A DNA stretch of 64,000 bases from Rhodospirillaceae bacterium (GCA_013204045.1 JABMOQ010000107.1:1-64000), one strand, 5' to 3'; shown: positions 1 through 7,088, counted from the first letter of the stretch. Program-made: numbers and translations. The notes: generated from the sequence alone by a model not told the origin.

Positions 1-417
1 CAACCCAATCCGATGGCGCAAGTCATTACGTTACAAGGCAAAATCCTGCAAGTGCGTGACGTTGACACCCCCCAGCCCGTTGGCTATGGTGCGACCCACA
101 AGATTACCGCCAAGGGCCGCATCGCCACCGTCGGCGTCGGATATGCAGACGGTTACATGCGGTCTTTAAGCAACAAAGGCTTTGGCTTTATCGACGGGTT
201 CAAGGTGCCACTGGTGGGACGGGTTTCCATGGATTTACTTACATTCGACGTATCAGGCGCGCCCCATGGCGCCGCCCGTGCCGGGGCCATGATCGAGCTG
301 ATCGGCCCCCAGGTGCCCATTGACGCCGTGGCCGATGCCGCCGCCACCAATACATACGAGTTGCTGACCGGGCTCGGCCCCCGCTATCACCGCATTTATA
401 AAAGCGGAAACACCTAG
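1..417 (+). CDS. alr: Alanine racemase, C-terminal part (cut by window edge)
   Basis: This is the C-terminal domain of a PLP-dependent alanine racemase, which interconverts L- and D-alanine for peptidoglycan. The frame is open to the first base (Q-P-N-P before the first Met), so the gene begins outside the window. The family hallmark V-G-Y-A-D-G-Y, carrying the catalytic tyrosine of the C-terminal domain, lies about 45 residues in. The substrate-pocket stretch G-R-V-S-M-D follows about 25 residues later. The end (T-N-T-Y-E-L-L-T..R-Y-H-R-I-Y) is typical. mlaE begins 3 nt after the stop, so the genes are probably co-transcribed. alr next to mlaEF/radA is a common alphaproteobacterial order. 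Confidence 0.93.
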   Translation, partial: QPNPMAQVITLQGKILQVRDVDTPQPVGYGATHKITAKGRIATVGVGYADGYMRSLSNKGFGFIDGFKVPLVGRVSMDLLTFDVSGAPHGAARAGAMIELIGPQVPIDAVADAAATNTYELLTGLGPRYHRIYKSGNT

Positions 418-420
418 GCC

Positions 421-1194
421 ATGAACTTCCTGCAACCCATCGGCCGCATGCTGCTGACCTTCCTGGCCACCGCCGGGCGGCTGACCCTGTTCACCGCCGA
501 TGCGGTTAGCCATGTGTTCCGGCCGCCGTTCTATCTTCGCATTCTTGGCCGCCAGATGATCGACATCGGGTATTACTCGCTGCCGGTGGTCGGGCTGACC
601 GCCATTTTCGCCGGCATGGTGCTGGCCCTGCAAAGTTTCACCGGGTTTTCGCGATTTTCCGCCGAAGGCGCCGTCGCCAACGTGGTCGTGCTGTCAATCA
701 CCCGCGAGCTGGGCCCGGTGCTGGCCGGGCTGATGGTGGCCGGGCGCATCGGTGCGTCCCTGGCCGCCGAAATCGGCACCATGCGGGTGACCGAGCAAAT
801 TGATGCCCTGACCACGCTGTCCACCAACCCCATGAAATACATGGTGGCGCCGCGGCTGGTCGCCGGTGTGGTGATGTTCCCGTTCCTGGTGCTGGTCGCC
901 GACATCATTGGCGTCTTCGGTGGCTATCTGGTCGCCGTCCATCGATTGGGTTTCAACGGCGCCAACTACCTGCAACAGACATACGATTTCCTGGCCGCCG
1001 AGGATGTCAATTCCGGCCTAGTCAAGGCTGCCGTGTTCGGCTTCATCGTCACCCTGATGGGCTGCTATCACGGCTATCATTCCCGCGGCGGCGCCCAAGG
1101 GGTCGGCACCGCCACCACCAACGCCGTGGTATCGGCATCGATCCTGATACTGTGCTTCGATTACGTCCTCACCGAAATGTTCTTCACCAAATGA
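421..1194 (+). CDS. mlaE: MlaE-type lipid ABC transporter permease
   Basis: A 257-residue inner-membrane permease of the MlaE family, which with MlaF moves phospholipids between inner and outer membrane to maintain outer-membrane asymmetry. It has about five hydrophobic segments. The highly conserved cytoplasmic signature E-L-G-P-V-L-A-G-L-M-V-A-G-R-I-G followed by A-E-I-G-T-M-R-V-T-E-Q-I-D-A-L lies around residues 95-130. The length matches the family. It sits between alr (3 nt) and the ATPase mlaF (7 nt), clearly one operon. No MlaD (periplasmic MCE protein) or MlaC/MlaB gene is in the window, so the remaining subunits must be elsewhere. Confidence 0.93.
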   Translation: MNFLQPIGRMLLTFLATAGRLTLFTADAVSHVFRPPFYLRILGRQMIDIGYYSLPVVGLTAIFAGMVLALQSFTGFSRFSAEGAVANVVVLSITRELGPVLAGLMVAGRIGASLAAEIGTMRVTEQIDALTTLSTNPMKYMVAPRLVAGVVMFPFLVLVADIIGVFGGYLVAVHRLGFNGANYLQQTYDFLAAEDVNSGLVKAAVFGFIVTLMGCYHGYHSRGGAQGVGTATTNAVVSASILILCFDYVLTEMFFTK

Positions 1195-1201
1195 GCAACA
1201 G

Positions 1202-1978
1202 ATGAGCCAAAGCCAACCAAAGATCAGCCTGGAAAACGTCCATAAAGCTTTCGGCCGCAAGGTTGTGCTCGACGGGCTGTCCCTCGATGTGGGGGTCGGT
1301 GAATCGGTGGTCGTCATCGGTGGTTCGGGCACTGGAAAATCGGTGATGCTGAAATGTATTCTCGGCCTTTTGCACGCCGACAGTGGCTCGATCCTGGTTG
1401 ATGGTGAACAGGTCATCGGCTCCAACACCGAGACCCGCGAGCGCATCAATCATAAATTCGGCATGCTGTTCCAGGGCGGCGCCCTGTTCGACAGCCTGCC
1501 CGTATGGGAAAACGTTTCCTTCGGATTGCTGGCGGAAAAACGCGTCAACCGGGATGAAGCCAAGGAGCTGGCCATTTCCAAACTGGCCCAGGTCGGCCTG
1601 GTTGCGGAAGTTGCCGATCTGTCACCGTCCGAATTGTCCGGCGGCATGCAGAAACGCGTCGGCCTGGCCCGCGCCATCGCCGCCGACCCGGAAGTCATCT
1701 TTTTCGACGAGCCGACCACCGGCCTGGACCCGATCATGGCCGATGTAATTAACGACCTGATCGTCAAGACCACCCGCGAAGTGGGCGCCACGGCCCTTTC
1801 CATCACCCATGACATGGCCTCGGCCCGCAAGATCGCCGACCGGGTGGCCATGCTTTATGAGGGCAAGATCATCTGGGCCGGGCCGGTCGCCGACATCGAC
1901 CATTCAGGCAATGAATACGTCGATCAGTTCATCAACGGCCGTGCCGAAGGGCCGATCCAGATGGCGGTTCGGGCTTAA
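1202..1978 (+). CDS. mlaF: MlaF-type lipid ABC transporter ATPase
   Basis: A 258-residue ABC ATPase that powers the MlaE permease encoded just upstream. Visible motifs are Walker A G-G-S-G-T-G-K-S near residue 41, Q-loop M-L-F-Q-G-G, signature L-S-G-G-M-Q-K-R near 143, Walker B V-I-F-F-D-E-P with T-T-G-L-D-P, and the switch histidine in S-I-T-H-D. The M-Q-K-R variant of the signature is typical of the Mla/Mce (Ttg2A) group. The stop is followed by a roughly 100-nt gap before an unrelated small gene, so the mla operon probably ends here. Confidence 0.93.
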   Translation: MSQSQPKISLENVHKAFGRKVVLDGLSLDVGVGESVVVIGGSGTGKSVMLKCILGLLHADSGSILVDGEQVIGSNTETRERINHKFGMLFQGGALFDSLPVWENVSFGLLAEKRVNRDEAKELAISKLAQVGLVAEVADLSPSELSGGMQKRVGLARAIAADPEVIFFDEPTTGLDPIMADVINDLIVKTTREVGATALSITHDMASARKIADRVAMLYEGKIIWAGPVADIDHSGNEYVDQFINGRAEGPIQMAVRA

Positions 1979-2079
1979 AAACAAGAGAATCGACTCGCGT
2001 TTTTGATCCGGTTTATTATATAGAATAACAGCTGGGCCCCGGCCCCGGATTTACCTTTTCAAGAGCACGCAAGAACGTC

Positions 2080-2391
2080 ATGACTGATCAATCTCAAGGC
2101 TTCGTCGGCATCATGGTCCAAAAAGAGGGCAAGTGGTCGCCGCACTCCAAATTCGATACCAATGCCCTCGGCAGCGCCCTGCTGAAGGCCGAAGAAATTG
2201 ATGGCAGCCGCATCTTTGATGCCGTCAAGGTGATGAGAATCGCTGCCGACGGCGCCCAGAAGGAAATGTGGGTCAGCCCGCATTTGAAAGGCCGCGCCGA
2301 GGCGGCGGCGGCGGCCAAGGTCCGCGCCGGCTTGAAGGAAACCAACCAGAAACTGGAAGCCGCCCGCAAGGCGCAGGGGCGCATGAAGTAG
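2080..2391 (+). CDS. Conserved hypothetical protein (103 aa)
   Basis: A 103-residue soluble protein whose family I cannot name. The first 70 residues look globular, with aromatic and beta-prone stretches (F-V-G-I-M-V-Q; E-M-W-V-S-P-H-L). The last 35 are a charged, Ala/Lys-rich helix that may form a coiled coil. No signal peptide or membrane segment is visible. Codon use resembles the neighbours, supporting a real gene. It lies in the block that separates mlaF from radA, and the next gene converges on it from the other strand. The upstream gap is AT-richer around positions 2003-2030, a plausible promoter, but I could not settle the -35/-10 boxes. Confidence 0.7.
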   Translation: MTDQSQGFVGIMVQKEGKWSPHSKFDTNALGSALLKAEEIDGSRIFDAVKVMRIAADGAQKEMWVSPHLKGRAEAAAAAKVRAGLKETNQKLEAARKAQGRMK

Positions 2392-2407
2392 GTTTGCCGG
2401 CCTCGGT

Positions 2408-2611
2408 TTATTTAGAGCGCGCCGCACCGCGCCGCACCGCACCGACATTCTTGGTGTTGGCACTGATGCCCGGCCCCTTGATGGAATTGGCGCCCGGATC
2501 AAACTGCCCCGGGCGGATCTCCTGGCCCGACCGGTCGGCGGTAACGTCCCGCTTTTTGGCTTTCTGCCCTGCTTTCGCTTTGGCACGTTCGCGGGCCCTG
2601 GCTTTGGTCAT
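2408..2611 (-). CDS. Small, highly basic hypothetical protein
   Basis: A 67-residue protein when started at the internal Met of M-T-K-A-R-A-R-E-R; an upstream in-frame Met would add 19 residues of less protein-like sequence. The N-terminal third is almost entirely Lys, Arg and Ala (R-A-K-A-K-A-G-Q-K-A-K-K-R). The rest carries G-Q-F-D-P-G-A-N and K-G-P-G, Gly/Pro turns typical of small nucleic-acid-associated proteins. This short start is preceded by A/G-rich sequence resembling a ribosome site. No function is recognised; nucleic-acid binding is inferred only from charge. It converges on the 103-aa gene with a 16-nt gap. Confidence 0.55.
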   Translation of the reverse strand: MTKARARERAKAKAGQKAKKRDVTADRSGQEIRPGQFDPGANSIKGPGISANTKNVGAVRRGAARSK

Positions 2612-2942
2612 GACTTGCTCGCCTTTTTCAGGTTGCTTTGGCTTATTCGTGATTCTGGATTCTAGCACATGTTTTGGTTAGCGTGTTGTTTTAATTCATT
2701 TTTATACCTACCCCCCGGACCCTGTGAGTTTGCCTCACTCGCCGTCCATTCTCGTAAATCATTGACTTACCACTAAAAATCCTCTAAACCGCCGTCCATA
2801 CGTGTTGCATTTGTTATGTGTTGCCTAAATAACCGGCACGCCGATTAGCTTGGTTATCCCTTGACAGTGTGAGCGTTAAACCGACCGAGTCGATACAAGG
2901 TGTATGGCTCGGCATCAACACTCCTGTTAGAGGATACTTTTT
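2612..2942 (+). promoter_or_regulatory. Intergenic region and long leader of the cold-shock gene
   Basis: About 330 nt with no convincing gene. It holds two copies of the 10-mer CGCCGTCCAT (2740-2749 and 2790-2799) exactly 50 nt apart. A TTGACA lies at 2861-2866 with no good -10 partner. An imperfect hairpin spans 2885-2912 (CCGAG...CTCGG outer stem, ATAC/GTAT inner stem). The ribosome site AGAGGA at 2929-2934 sits 8 nt before the csp start. Long structured leaders are normal for cold-shock genes. The transcription start is not determined. Confidence 0.4.
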
Positions 2943-3152
2943 ATGGCTACAGGTACAGTTAAGTGGTTCAACCCTGCCAAGGGTTTTGGTTTCATCGAGC
3001 CGGAAGATGGTTCTAAGGACGTTTTCGTTCACATTTCAGCCGTCGAGCGCGCCGGTCTGAGTTCCCTGAACGAAGGTCAGAAGGTCTCTTTTGAGCTTCA
3101 GGCCGGACAGAACGGCAAATCTTCCGCCGAAAATCTTTCCGTTACCGACTAA
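2943..3152 (+). CDS. Cold-shock domain protein (CspA family)
   Basis: A 69-residue single-domain cold-shock protein, an RNA/ssDNA chaperone that melts mRNA structure. It shows the full family pattern: G-T-V-K-W-F-N near the start, RNP1 K-G-F-G-F-I around residues 14-19, RNP2 D-V-F-V-H-I-S around 26-32, and the Gly/Gln-rich loop before the last strand. Length and start match the family exactly and there is a good AGAGGA ribosome site. It is flanked by a structured leader and a terminator-like hairpin, so it is probably monocistronic. Whether it is cold-induced or constitutive cannot be read from the sequence. Confidence 0.95.
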   Translation: MATGTVKWFNPAKGFGFIEPEDGSKDVFVHISAVERAGLSSLNEGQKVSFELQAGQNGKSSAENLSVTD

Positions 3153-3164
3153 TTACGCAAGGCG

Positions 3165-3190
3165 CCGCCTCCAACACCCGTTGGGGGCGG
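3165..3190 (+). terminator. Hairpin after csp
   Basis: CCGCCTCCAAC pairs with GTTGGGGGCGG (11 bp with one T-G pair) across a 4-nt loop, 12 nt after the csp stop. Only a weak T-stretch (TTCC) follows, so it may act as a terminator or a 3'-end stabiliser. Confidence 0.6.
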
Positions 3191-3449
3191 TTCCGTGTGC
3201 GCTAAGTTGGCGACGTGGCCTGTCATGACCGCCCCTGGCTGTCATTTCCCGCCAACCGAGGGAAGCGGGCAGATCGACCATCGATCATTCCTTCGGCAAT
3301 GATAAAAAATCTAAGATAACGGTGCCCTGCGCCGTGCCCCGACGTTCATACGCACCCGTTTGCGAGCGGCCCCCCGTTTGCACTCCGAGGCTATTTAGCC
3401 CAGGCGTTTATCCACATTCTTCGCGATCCGAAGCTATAGGACGACAAAA
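3191..3449. other. Intergenic region before the H1-like gene
   Basis: About 260 nt with no gene-like frame. It contains one exact DnaA-box-like 9-mer, TTATCCACA, at 3408-3416, just upstream of the ribosome site (AGGAC) of the histone-like gene. No second box or AT-rich unwinding region is visible, so I do not call an origin. Confidence 0.4.
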
Positions 3450-3800
3450 ATGTTGAAGTCAGTAAAATCCAAGGCCGAGATTCAATTTGCCGCGACCCAG
3501 AAGAAGGACAAGCAGATCCTCTTGGACAAGGAAATAGCGCAGCAGGAGAGTGCCGGAAAAATTAACAAGCTACGCGCCCTGCGCATGGCCAAGGAAGCCG
3601 CCGACAAGGAAGTCGCCGAGGCCGAGGCCGCCGAAAAAGAGGCCGCCAAGGTCAGGAAGGCCGCCGCCAAGAAAGCCACTGCTAAAAAAGTCGCTGCCAA
3701 AAAAGTCGCCGCAAAAAAAGTCACCGCCAAGAAAGCCGCTGCTAAAAAAGTCACGACTAAGAAAGCCGCCGCCAAGAAAGCCGCTCCCAAGAACAAATAG
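3450..3800 (+). CDS. Histone H1-like Lys/Ala repeat DNA-binding protein
   Basis: A 116-residue, very basic protein. Residues 1-45 are a mixed-charge helical head (K-D-K-Q-I-L-L-D-K-E-I-A-Q-Q-E). Residues 46-65 are Ala/Glu-rich. Residues 66-116 are a tail of pentapeptide repeats of the A-A-K-K-A / A-A-K-K-V type, like the C-terminal tail of eukaryotic H1 and of bacterial H1-like proteins (AlgP and HctA/B style). Such tails bind DNA nonspecifically and can condense it. No partner gene indicates a specific role. The tail is built from 15-bp repeats, which makes its length prone to change by slippage. Confidence 0.75.
   Translation: MLKSVKSKAEIQFAATQKKDKQILLDKEIAQQESAGKINKLRALRMAKEAADKEVAEAEAAEKEAAKVRKAAAKKATAKKVAAKKVAAKKVTAKKAAAKKVTTKKAAAKKAAPKNK
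3667..3795 (+). repeat. 15-bp tandem repeat array encoding A-A-K-K-x tail
   Basis: Roughly eight to nine degenerate copies of a 15-bp unit (consensus near GCCGCCAAGAAAGCC / GCTGCTAAAAAAGTC) encode the Ala-Lys pentapeptides. Two sub-types alternate, one using AAGAAAGCC and one AAAAAAGTC, suggesting duplication of larger blocks. Confidence 0.7.
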
Positions 3801-3853
3801 CCATCGCCCGGGCACCGCCCTGCGGGCCGGTATCCCCCCGATTGAGTGGCATT

Positions 3854-3874
3854 TGACGGTATTCAAAGCCGTCA
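3854..3874 (+). terminator. Small hairpin between H1-like and cNMP-domain genes
   Basis: TGACGG and CCGTCA form a 6-bp stem around a 9-nt loop. No T-tract follows, so function as a terminator is doubtful; it may be a leader structure of the next gene. Confidence 0.25.
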
Positions 3875-3943
3875 GGTTGCTGAAAGCTGGACTTGCTCTA
3901 ATAACGCCCATCAACCTAAGCGTTATTTTAAAGGCCCAGAACC

Positions 3944-4351
3944 GTGACCGAAGCTTTCAAGAGACTGACCTTCCAGTCAGACGAATACCTGCTCAAGGAG
4001 GGCACGCTTAGCAACGCCGCCTATCTGATCCTGAGCGGCAAGGTCGAGATTCGCCTCGGTGCCTTTGGCGATAACCCGAGAAGCCTCGCCGTTCTGGGTA
4101 AGGGCGACGTGATCGGCGAAATGTCCGTACTGGATAATACCCCCCACATGGCCAGCGCCATCGCCATCGAGGAGACGGTCGTCAACGCGCTTTCCGCCGA
4201 CGAGTTCAACCGCCGGGTCGATAATATGGACCCGCTGATGCGGGGTGTGCTCAAAATAATGGTCAACCGGGTGCGCAATATGGGTGAAGACAAGAAAGCC
4301 AAACAACCGAGCATGAACTGGGAAAATTGGAAAAAAGCCGGGCAGGCCTGA
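3944..4351 (+). CDS. Stand-alone cyclic-nucleotide-binding domain protein
   Basis: A 135-residue protein consisting of one cNMP-binding beta-roll and a C-terminal helix. It starts with GTG. The fold is visible in Y-L-L-K-E-G, A-Y-L-I-L-S-G-K-V-E-I, L-G-K-G-D-V-I-G-E-M-S-V-L-D (phosphate-binding-cassette position) and A-L-S-A-D-E-F. The usual cassette arginine is replaced: after G-E-M-S-V-L-D comes N-T-P-H-M-A, so binding of cAMP itself is uncertain. There is no DNA-binding domain, so it is not a classic Crp regulator. Such small proteins act as sensors or partners. A true Crp/Fnr regulator is encoded 320 nt downstream. Confidence 0.8.
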   Translation: MTEAFKRLTFQSDEYLLKEGTLSNAAYLILSGKVEIRLGAFGDNPRSLAVLGKGDVIGEMSVLDNTPHMASAIAIEETVVNALSADEFNRRVDNMDPLMRGVLKIMVNRVRNMGEDKKAKQPSMNWENWKKAGQA

Positions 4352-4374
4352 ACCAGGGCCGCTAATGGTTATTT

Positions 4375-4578
4375 TTATTGTTTGGCATTTTGCGATGGGG
4401 TTTCTTGCAGGGTTGTTATTGCCTCACGCACCTGGCACCAGATTGCGCACGCCTCGCCATAATCTGCCCCCAACCGGCTCAGTTCATCAATGCGCTCATC
4501 GACCTGTCGGCAGGCGTCCTCACCGTACCGTTCAATCATGTTTTGGGCCGCTTTCAGTATCTGAGGGGTATCAGACAT
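4375..4578 (-). CDS. Small helical hypothetical protein beside the FNR-type box
   Basis: A 67-residue acidic, mostly helical protein (I-L-K-A-A-Q-N-M-I-E-R-Y-G; R-I-D-E-L; A-C-A-I-W). Small alphaproteobacterial proteins with this helix pattern are known, but none I recall has a function. The start at M-S-D-T-P-Q is preferred; an alternative Met three codons upstream is possible. It is divergent from the Crp/Fnr gene. Its own strand shows GATAAT at 4603-4598, a good -10. That places the FNR-type palindrome about 58 nt upstream of the predicted transcript start, near a class-I activation position, so it is a candidate FNR-type target. Confidence 0.55.
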   Translation of the reverse strand: MSDTPQILKAAQNMIERYGEDACRQVDERIDELSRLGADYGEACAIWCQVREAITTLQETPSQNAKQ

Positions 4579-4642
4579 TGTTCCCATAACCAGAAATATT
4601 ATCTAAAGAGGCGACTCTAATGCTGATAAACTGGCCACGGCA

Positions 4643-4656
4643 TTGATAGTGATCAA
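4643..4656. promoter_or_regulatory. Perfect FNR/ANR-type operator (TTGAT-N4-ATCAA)
   Basis: TTGATAGTGATCAA matches the FNR consensus at all ten defined positions. It ends 17 nt before the GTG of the Crp/Fnr gene and covers the expected -35 of a TATAAC at 4668-4673. Binding would therefore block that promoter (autorepression) and could activate the divergent small gene. The regulator's recognition helix carries the E-x-x-S-R residues that read TTGAT in FNR. Confidence 0.8.
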
Positions 4657-4673
4657 TTTGCGCAATCTATAAC

Positions 4674-5399
4674 GTGAGAAAAATGAACAATACCCCTCCT
4701 CAATCCAAGTGCCTTAACTGCCCGACCCGGGAAAACACCGAGTGGAATACCCTGAGCGAAGATGAATTGGATCTGATCGACCAGTTCAAGCGGGTAAGCG
4801 ACCGGGAACCCGGAGAAATCATCTATCATCAAGGTGATCAGAGTGAAGGGGTTTACTGCATTCAATCGGGATTGGTCGGAATCCGGCAACTGGATGCCGA
4901 CGGCAAGGAAACCCTGCTCCGGCTTTGCAATCCCGGCGAGACCGTTGGCTACAGGGCCTTGCTGGGCAACAGCGAGCACACCCACTTCGCGGAAATTCTG
5001 GCGCCGAGTCATATCTGCTTCATTGAACGGAAAATCGTCACCGATTTGCTGGCGAAAAACCCGGTAATTGGTGAACGCTTCCTGGTCCGGAGCCTTAAGG
5101 AACTTACTGAGGCCGAGGATAACCTGGTCAGATCACGCAGCCTGAAGGTCCGGACCCGGCTATTGCATTGCCTGATGGTTCTGTTCGACCAGTACGGCTC
5201 GGGCGATGAACTGTCCGGCTATATGCTGAAAATACCGATTTCACGAAAGGATCTGGCGTCGCTGATCGCGGTGACGCCGGAATCGATTTCAAGGGCCATC
5301 AGCCACCTGGAAGAAGATAATCTGGTCCGCTTTGAGGGCCGCAATGTCCACTTTTCGAACATCGAAGCGATCTTTGACGAAATCGGCGCCGTCCATTAG
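4674..5399 (+). CDS. Crp/Fnr-family transcriptional regulator
   Basis: A 241-residue regulator (GTG start; an ATG three codons in is an alternative). It has an N-terminal C-L-N-C-P-T-R segment, a cNMP-type beta-roll (about 30-140, with G-V-Y-C-I-Q-S-G and N-P-G-E-T-V-G-Y), a dimer helix, and a C-terminal winged helix (about 185-235). The recognition helix T-P-E-S-I-S-R-A-I-S keeps the Glu, Ser and Arg that contact TTGAT half-sites in FNR. It lacks the full four-cysteine set of E. coli FNR: only two N-terminal cysteines form a C-x2-C, with others scattered in the roll. An oxygen-sensing Fe-S cluster therefore cannot be assumed; a Dnr-like or other ligand is possible. The perfect FNR-type box upstream suggests autoregulation. 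Confidence 0.85.
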   Translation: MRKMNNTPPQSKCLNCPTRENTEWNTLSEDELDLIDQFKRVSDREPGEIIYHQGDQSEGVYCIQSGLVGIRQLDADGKETLLRLCNPGETVGYRALLGNSEHTHFAEILAPSHICFIERKIVTDLLAKNPVIGERFLVRSLKELTEAEDNLVRSRSLKVRTRLLHCLMVLFDQYGSGDELSGYMLKIPISRKDLASLIAVTPESISRAISHLEEDNLVRFEGRNVHFSNIEAIFDEIGAVH

Positions 5400-5410
5400 G
5401 GTCAGATTTC

Positions 5411-5439
5411 TTGACTTTTCCCCAAAATAGGACTATATT
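5411..5439 (+). promoter_or_regulatory. Strong sigma-70-type promoter
   Basis: TTGACT (5411-5416), a 17-nt spacer and TATATT (5434-5439) match the housekeeping consensus well, with a start expected near 5446. It drives either a small transcript ending near 5546 or the radA operon with a long leader. Confidence 0.6.
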
Positions 5440-5445
5440 CATTTG

Positions 5446-5546
5446 TTGTTCTTTGACAGAGTGAATATGGAAAATGATGCGGACTTGGCCGCCTACATCC
5501 CTATGCGGGTACTTGTTTTCAAAGGGAAAAATGGCTTTGTTTTTTC
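5446..5546 (+). ncRNA. Candidate small transcript between crp and radA
   Basis: This is an inferred transcript of about 100 nt. It begins after the strong promoter and ends at a short hairpin (CAAAG, 10-nt loop, CTTTG, at 5520-5539) followed by a T-run. The stem is weak (5 bp), so read-through into radA is possible. The same stretch has an in-frame 58-codon frame from an ATG at 5467 to the TAA at 5641-5643, with a hydrophobic middle. That frame has no clear ribosome site and runs through the hairpin, so I do not call it a gene. Confidence 0.3.
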
Positions 5547-5676
5547 ATTTTTTTTTATAGGTTTTGCGCTTTTGCGATCCTCAACGGAGTCCATCGCCTT
5601 GTCTTGGCCCCGGGAATCCCGTAAACGAAAGTACGGCAGTTAAGTGGCCGCCCATTCCGTCCGGAAGGACCCATTT

Positions 5677-7083
5677 TTGGCTAAAAAATCGTCCCAGTTC
5701 GTCTGTCAGGAATGCGGTGCCGCGTTCCCCAAATGGAGCGGCCAGTGCGATGCCTGCTCGGGCTGGAATACGCTGGTCGAAGAGGCCACCAACGACAGCG
5801 CCCCCAAGGGCTTAGGGATCGGTAAGGGCCGCCGGGTTTCCTTCGTCGGCCTGAAAGGCGAAGGCCTGACCCCGCCCCGGCGGGTCACCGGCATCGGCGA
5901 GTTCGACCGGGTCTGTGGCGGCGGGCTGGTTCCCGGCTCGGCCCTGCTGGTCGGGGGCGATCCGGGCATCGGTAAATCCACCGTCATGTTGCAGGCAGCC
6001 GCGGCGCTTTCGGCGACCGCCAACGTGGCCTACATTTCCGGCGAAGAAGCCATCGAGCAATTGCGTATGCGGGCCGACCGCCTAGGTTTATCCGCGGCCC
6101 CCGTTCAACTGGCCGCCGCCACCAACATTCGCGACATCGTGACGACCCTGGATAACGCCGACGCCGATGGCCCCAAGGTGGTGGTCATCGATTCAATCCA
6201 GACCATGTTCCTGGACAGTCTTGACTCGGCGCCCGGCTCCGTCGCCCAAGTCAGGGCCTCGGCCCAGGAGCTGATCCGCCTGGCCAAGCGCCGCGGTTTC
6301 TGCGTTATTCTGGTCGGCCATGTAACAAAAGATGGCCAGATCGCCGGCCCGCGGGTCATGGAGCACATGGTCGATACGGTGCTCTATTTCGAAGGCGAGC
6401 GCAGCCACCAGTTCCGGATTTTACGGGCCGTCAAGAACCGCTTCGGCCCCACCGACGAGATCGGCGTGTTCGAGATGACCGACAAGGGCCTGATGGAAGT
6501 GACCAACCCGTCGGCGTTGTTCCTGAGCGATCACCATACCGACATTAGCGGCGCCTCGGTGTTCGCCGGCATGGAAGGCACGCGGCCCATGCTGGTCGAG
6601 ATCCAGACCCTGATTTCGCCGAGTGCCCTTGGCACCCCCCGGCGCGCCGTGGTTGGTTGGGACTCTGGAAGATTGGCGATGGTGCTGGCGGTGCTCGAAT
6701 CCAGATGCGGGCTTGCCCTCGGCGCCAACGACGTGTACCTCAACGTCGCCGGTGGGTTGAAGATCAGCGAACCGGCCGCCGATATGGCGGTGGCGGCGGC
6801 TTTGGCGTCATCTTTAAGCGGCGTGCCGGTGCCACCCCAGACCGTGGTATTCGGCGAAATCGGGCTGTCGGGCGAGGTACGTGCCGTATCGCACACGGAT
6901 GCCCGCCTGAAAGAAGCCGAAAAACTGGGCTTCACCCGGGCCATCGTGCCAAAAGCGCGGGGCAAAAAGACCAGCGGCACTAAAAGCGGAGTCATCGAGG
7001 TGCAGGAAATAGAACATCTGGCCGATCTGCTGGCCAAGTTTCACCAGGCCACCGGAACAAAAATTAAAAAGGCGCACGGATAA
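5677..7083 (+). CDS. radA: DNA repair protein RadA (Sms)
   Basis: A RecA-like, DnaB-type branch-migration helicase acting in recombinational repair. From the TTG start it reads A-K-K-S-S-Q-F-V-C-Q-E-C, the usual RadA beginning. GGAAGGA (5662-5668) sits 8 nt before that TTG, so I prefer it to an in-frame GTG 33 nt upstream. Domains are a four-Cys zinc finger (C-Q-E-C ... C-D-A-C, residues 9-31), Walker A G-D-P-G-I-G-K-S-T near 100, the RadA-specific K-N-R-F-G motif near 250, and a Lon-protease-like C-terminal domain that normally lacks proteolysis. Length (468) is normal. It is followed by cvpA and purF in the usual order. Confidence 0.95.
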   Translation: MAKKSSQFVCQECGAAFPKWSGQCDACSGWNTLVEEATNDSAPKGLGIGKGRRVSFVGLKGEGLTPPRRVTGIGEFDRVCGGGLVPGSALLVGGDPGIGKSTVMLQAAAALSATANVAYISGEEAIEQLRMRADRLGLSAAPVQLAAATNIRDIVTTLDNADADGPKVVVIDSIQTMFLDSLDSAPGSVAQVRASAQELIRLAKRRGFCVILVGHVTKDGQIAGPRVMEHMVDTVLYFEGERSHQFRILRAVKNRFGPTDEIGVFEMTDKGLMEVTNPSALFLSDHHTDISGASVFAGMEGTRPMLVEIQTLISPSALGTPRRAVVGWDSGRLAMVLAVLESRCGLALGANDVYLNVAGGLKISEPAADMAVAAALASSLSGVPVPPQTVVFGEIGLSGEVRAVSHTDARLKEAEKLGFTRAIVPKARGKKTSGTKSGVIEVQEIEHLADLLAKFHQATGTKIKKAHG

Positions 7084-7088
7084 ACCGT

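Noticed and set aside
3408-3416. Exact DnaA box TTATCCACA
   Set aside because: A single box with no partners, no AT-rich unwinding element and no origin-linked genes; chance is likely.
3482-3796. Hydrophobic Ala/Phe/Val-rich minus-strand frame
   Set aside because: It is the complement of the Lys/Ala repeat tail; low complexity makes a false membrane protein.
5467-5643. 58-codon frame with a hydrophobic centre before radA
   Set aside because: No clear ribosome site and it crosses a hairpin plus T-run; kept only as a note to the candidate RNA.
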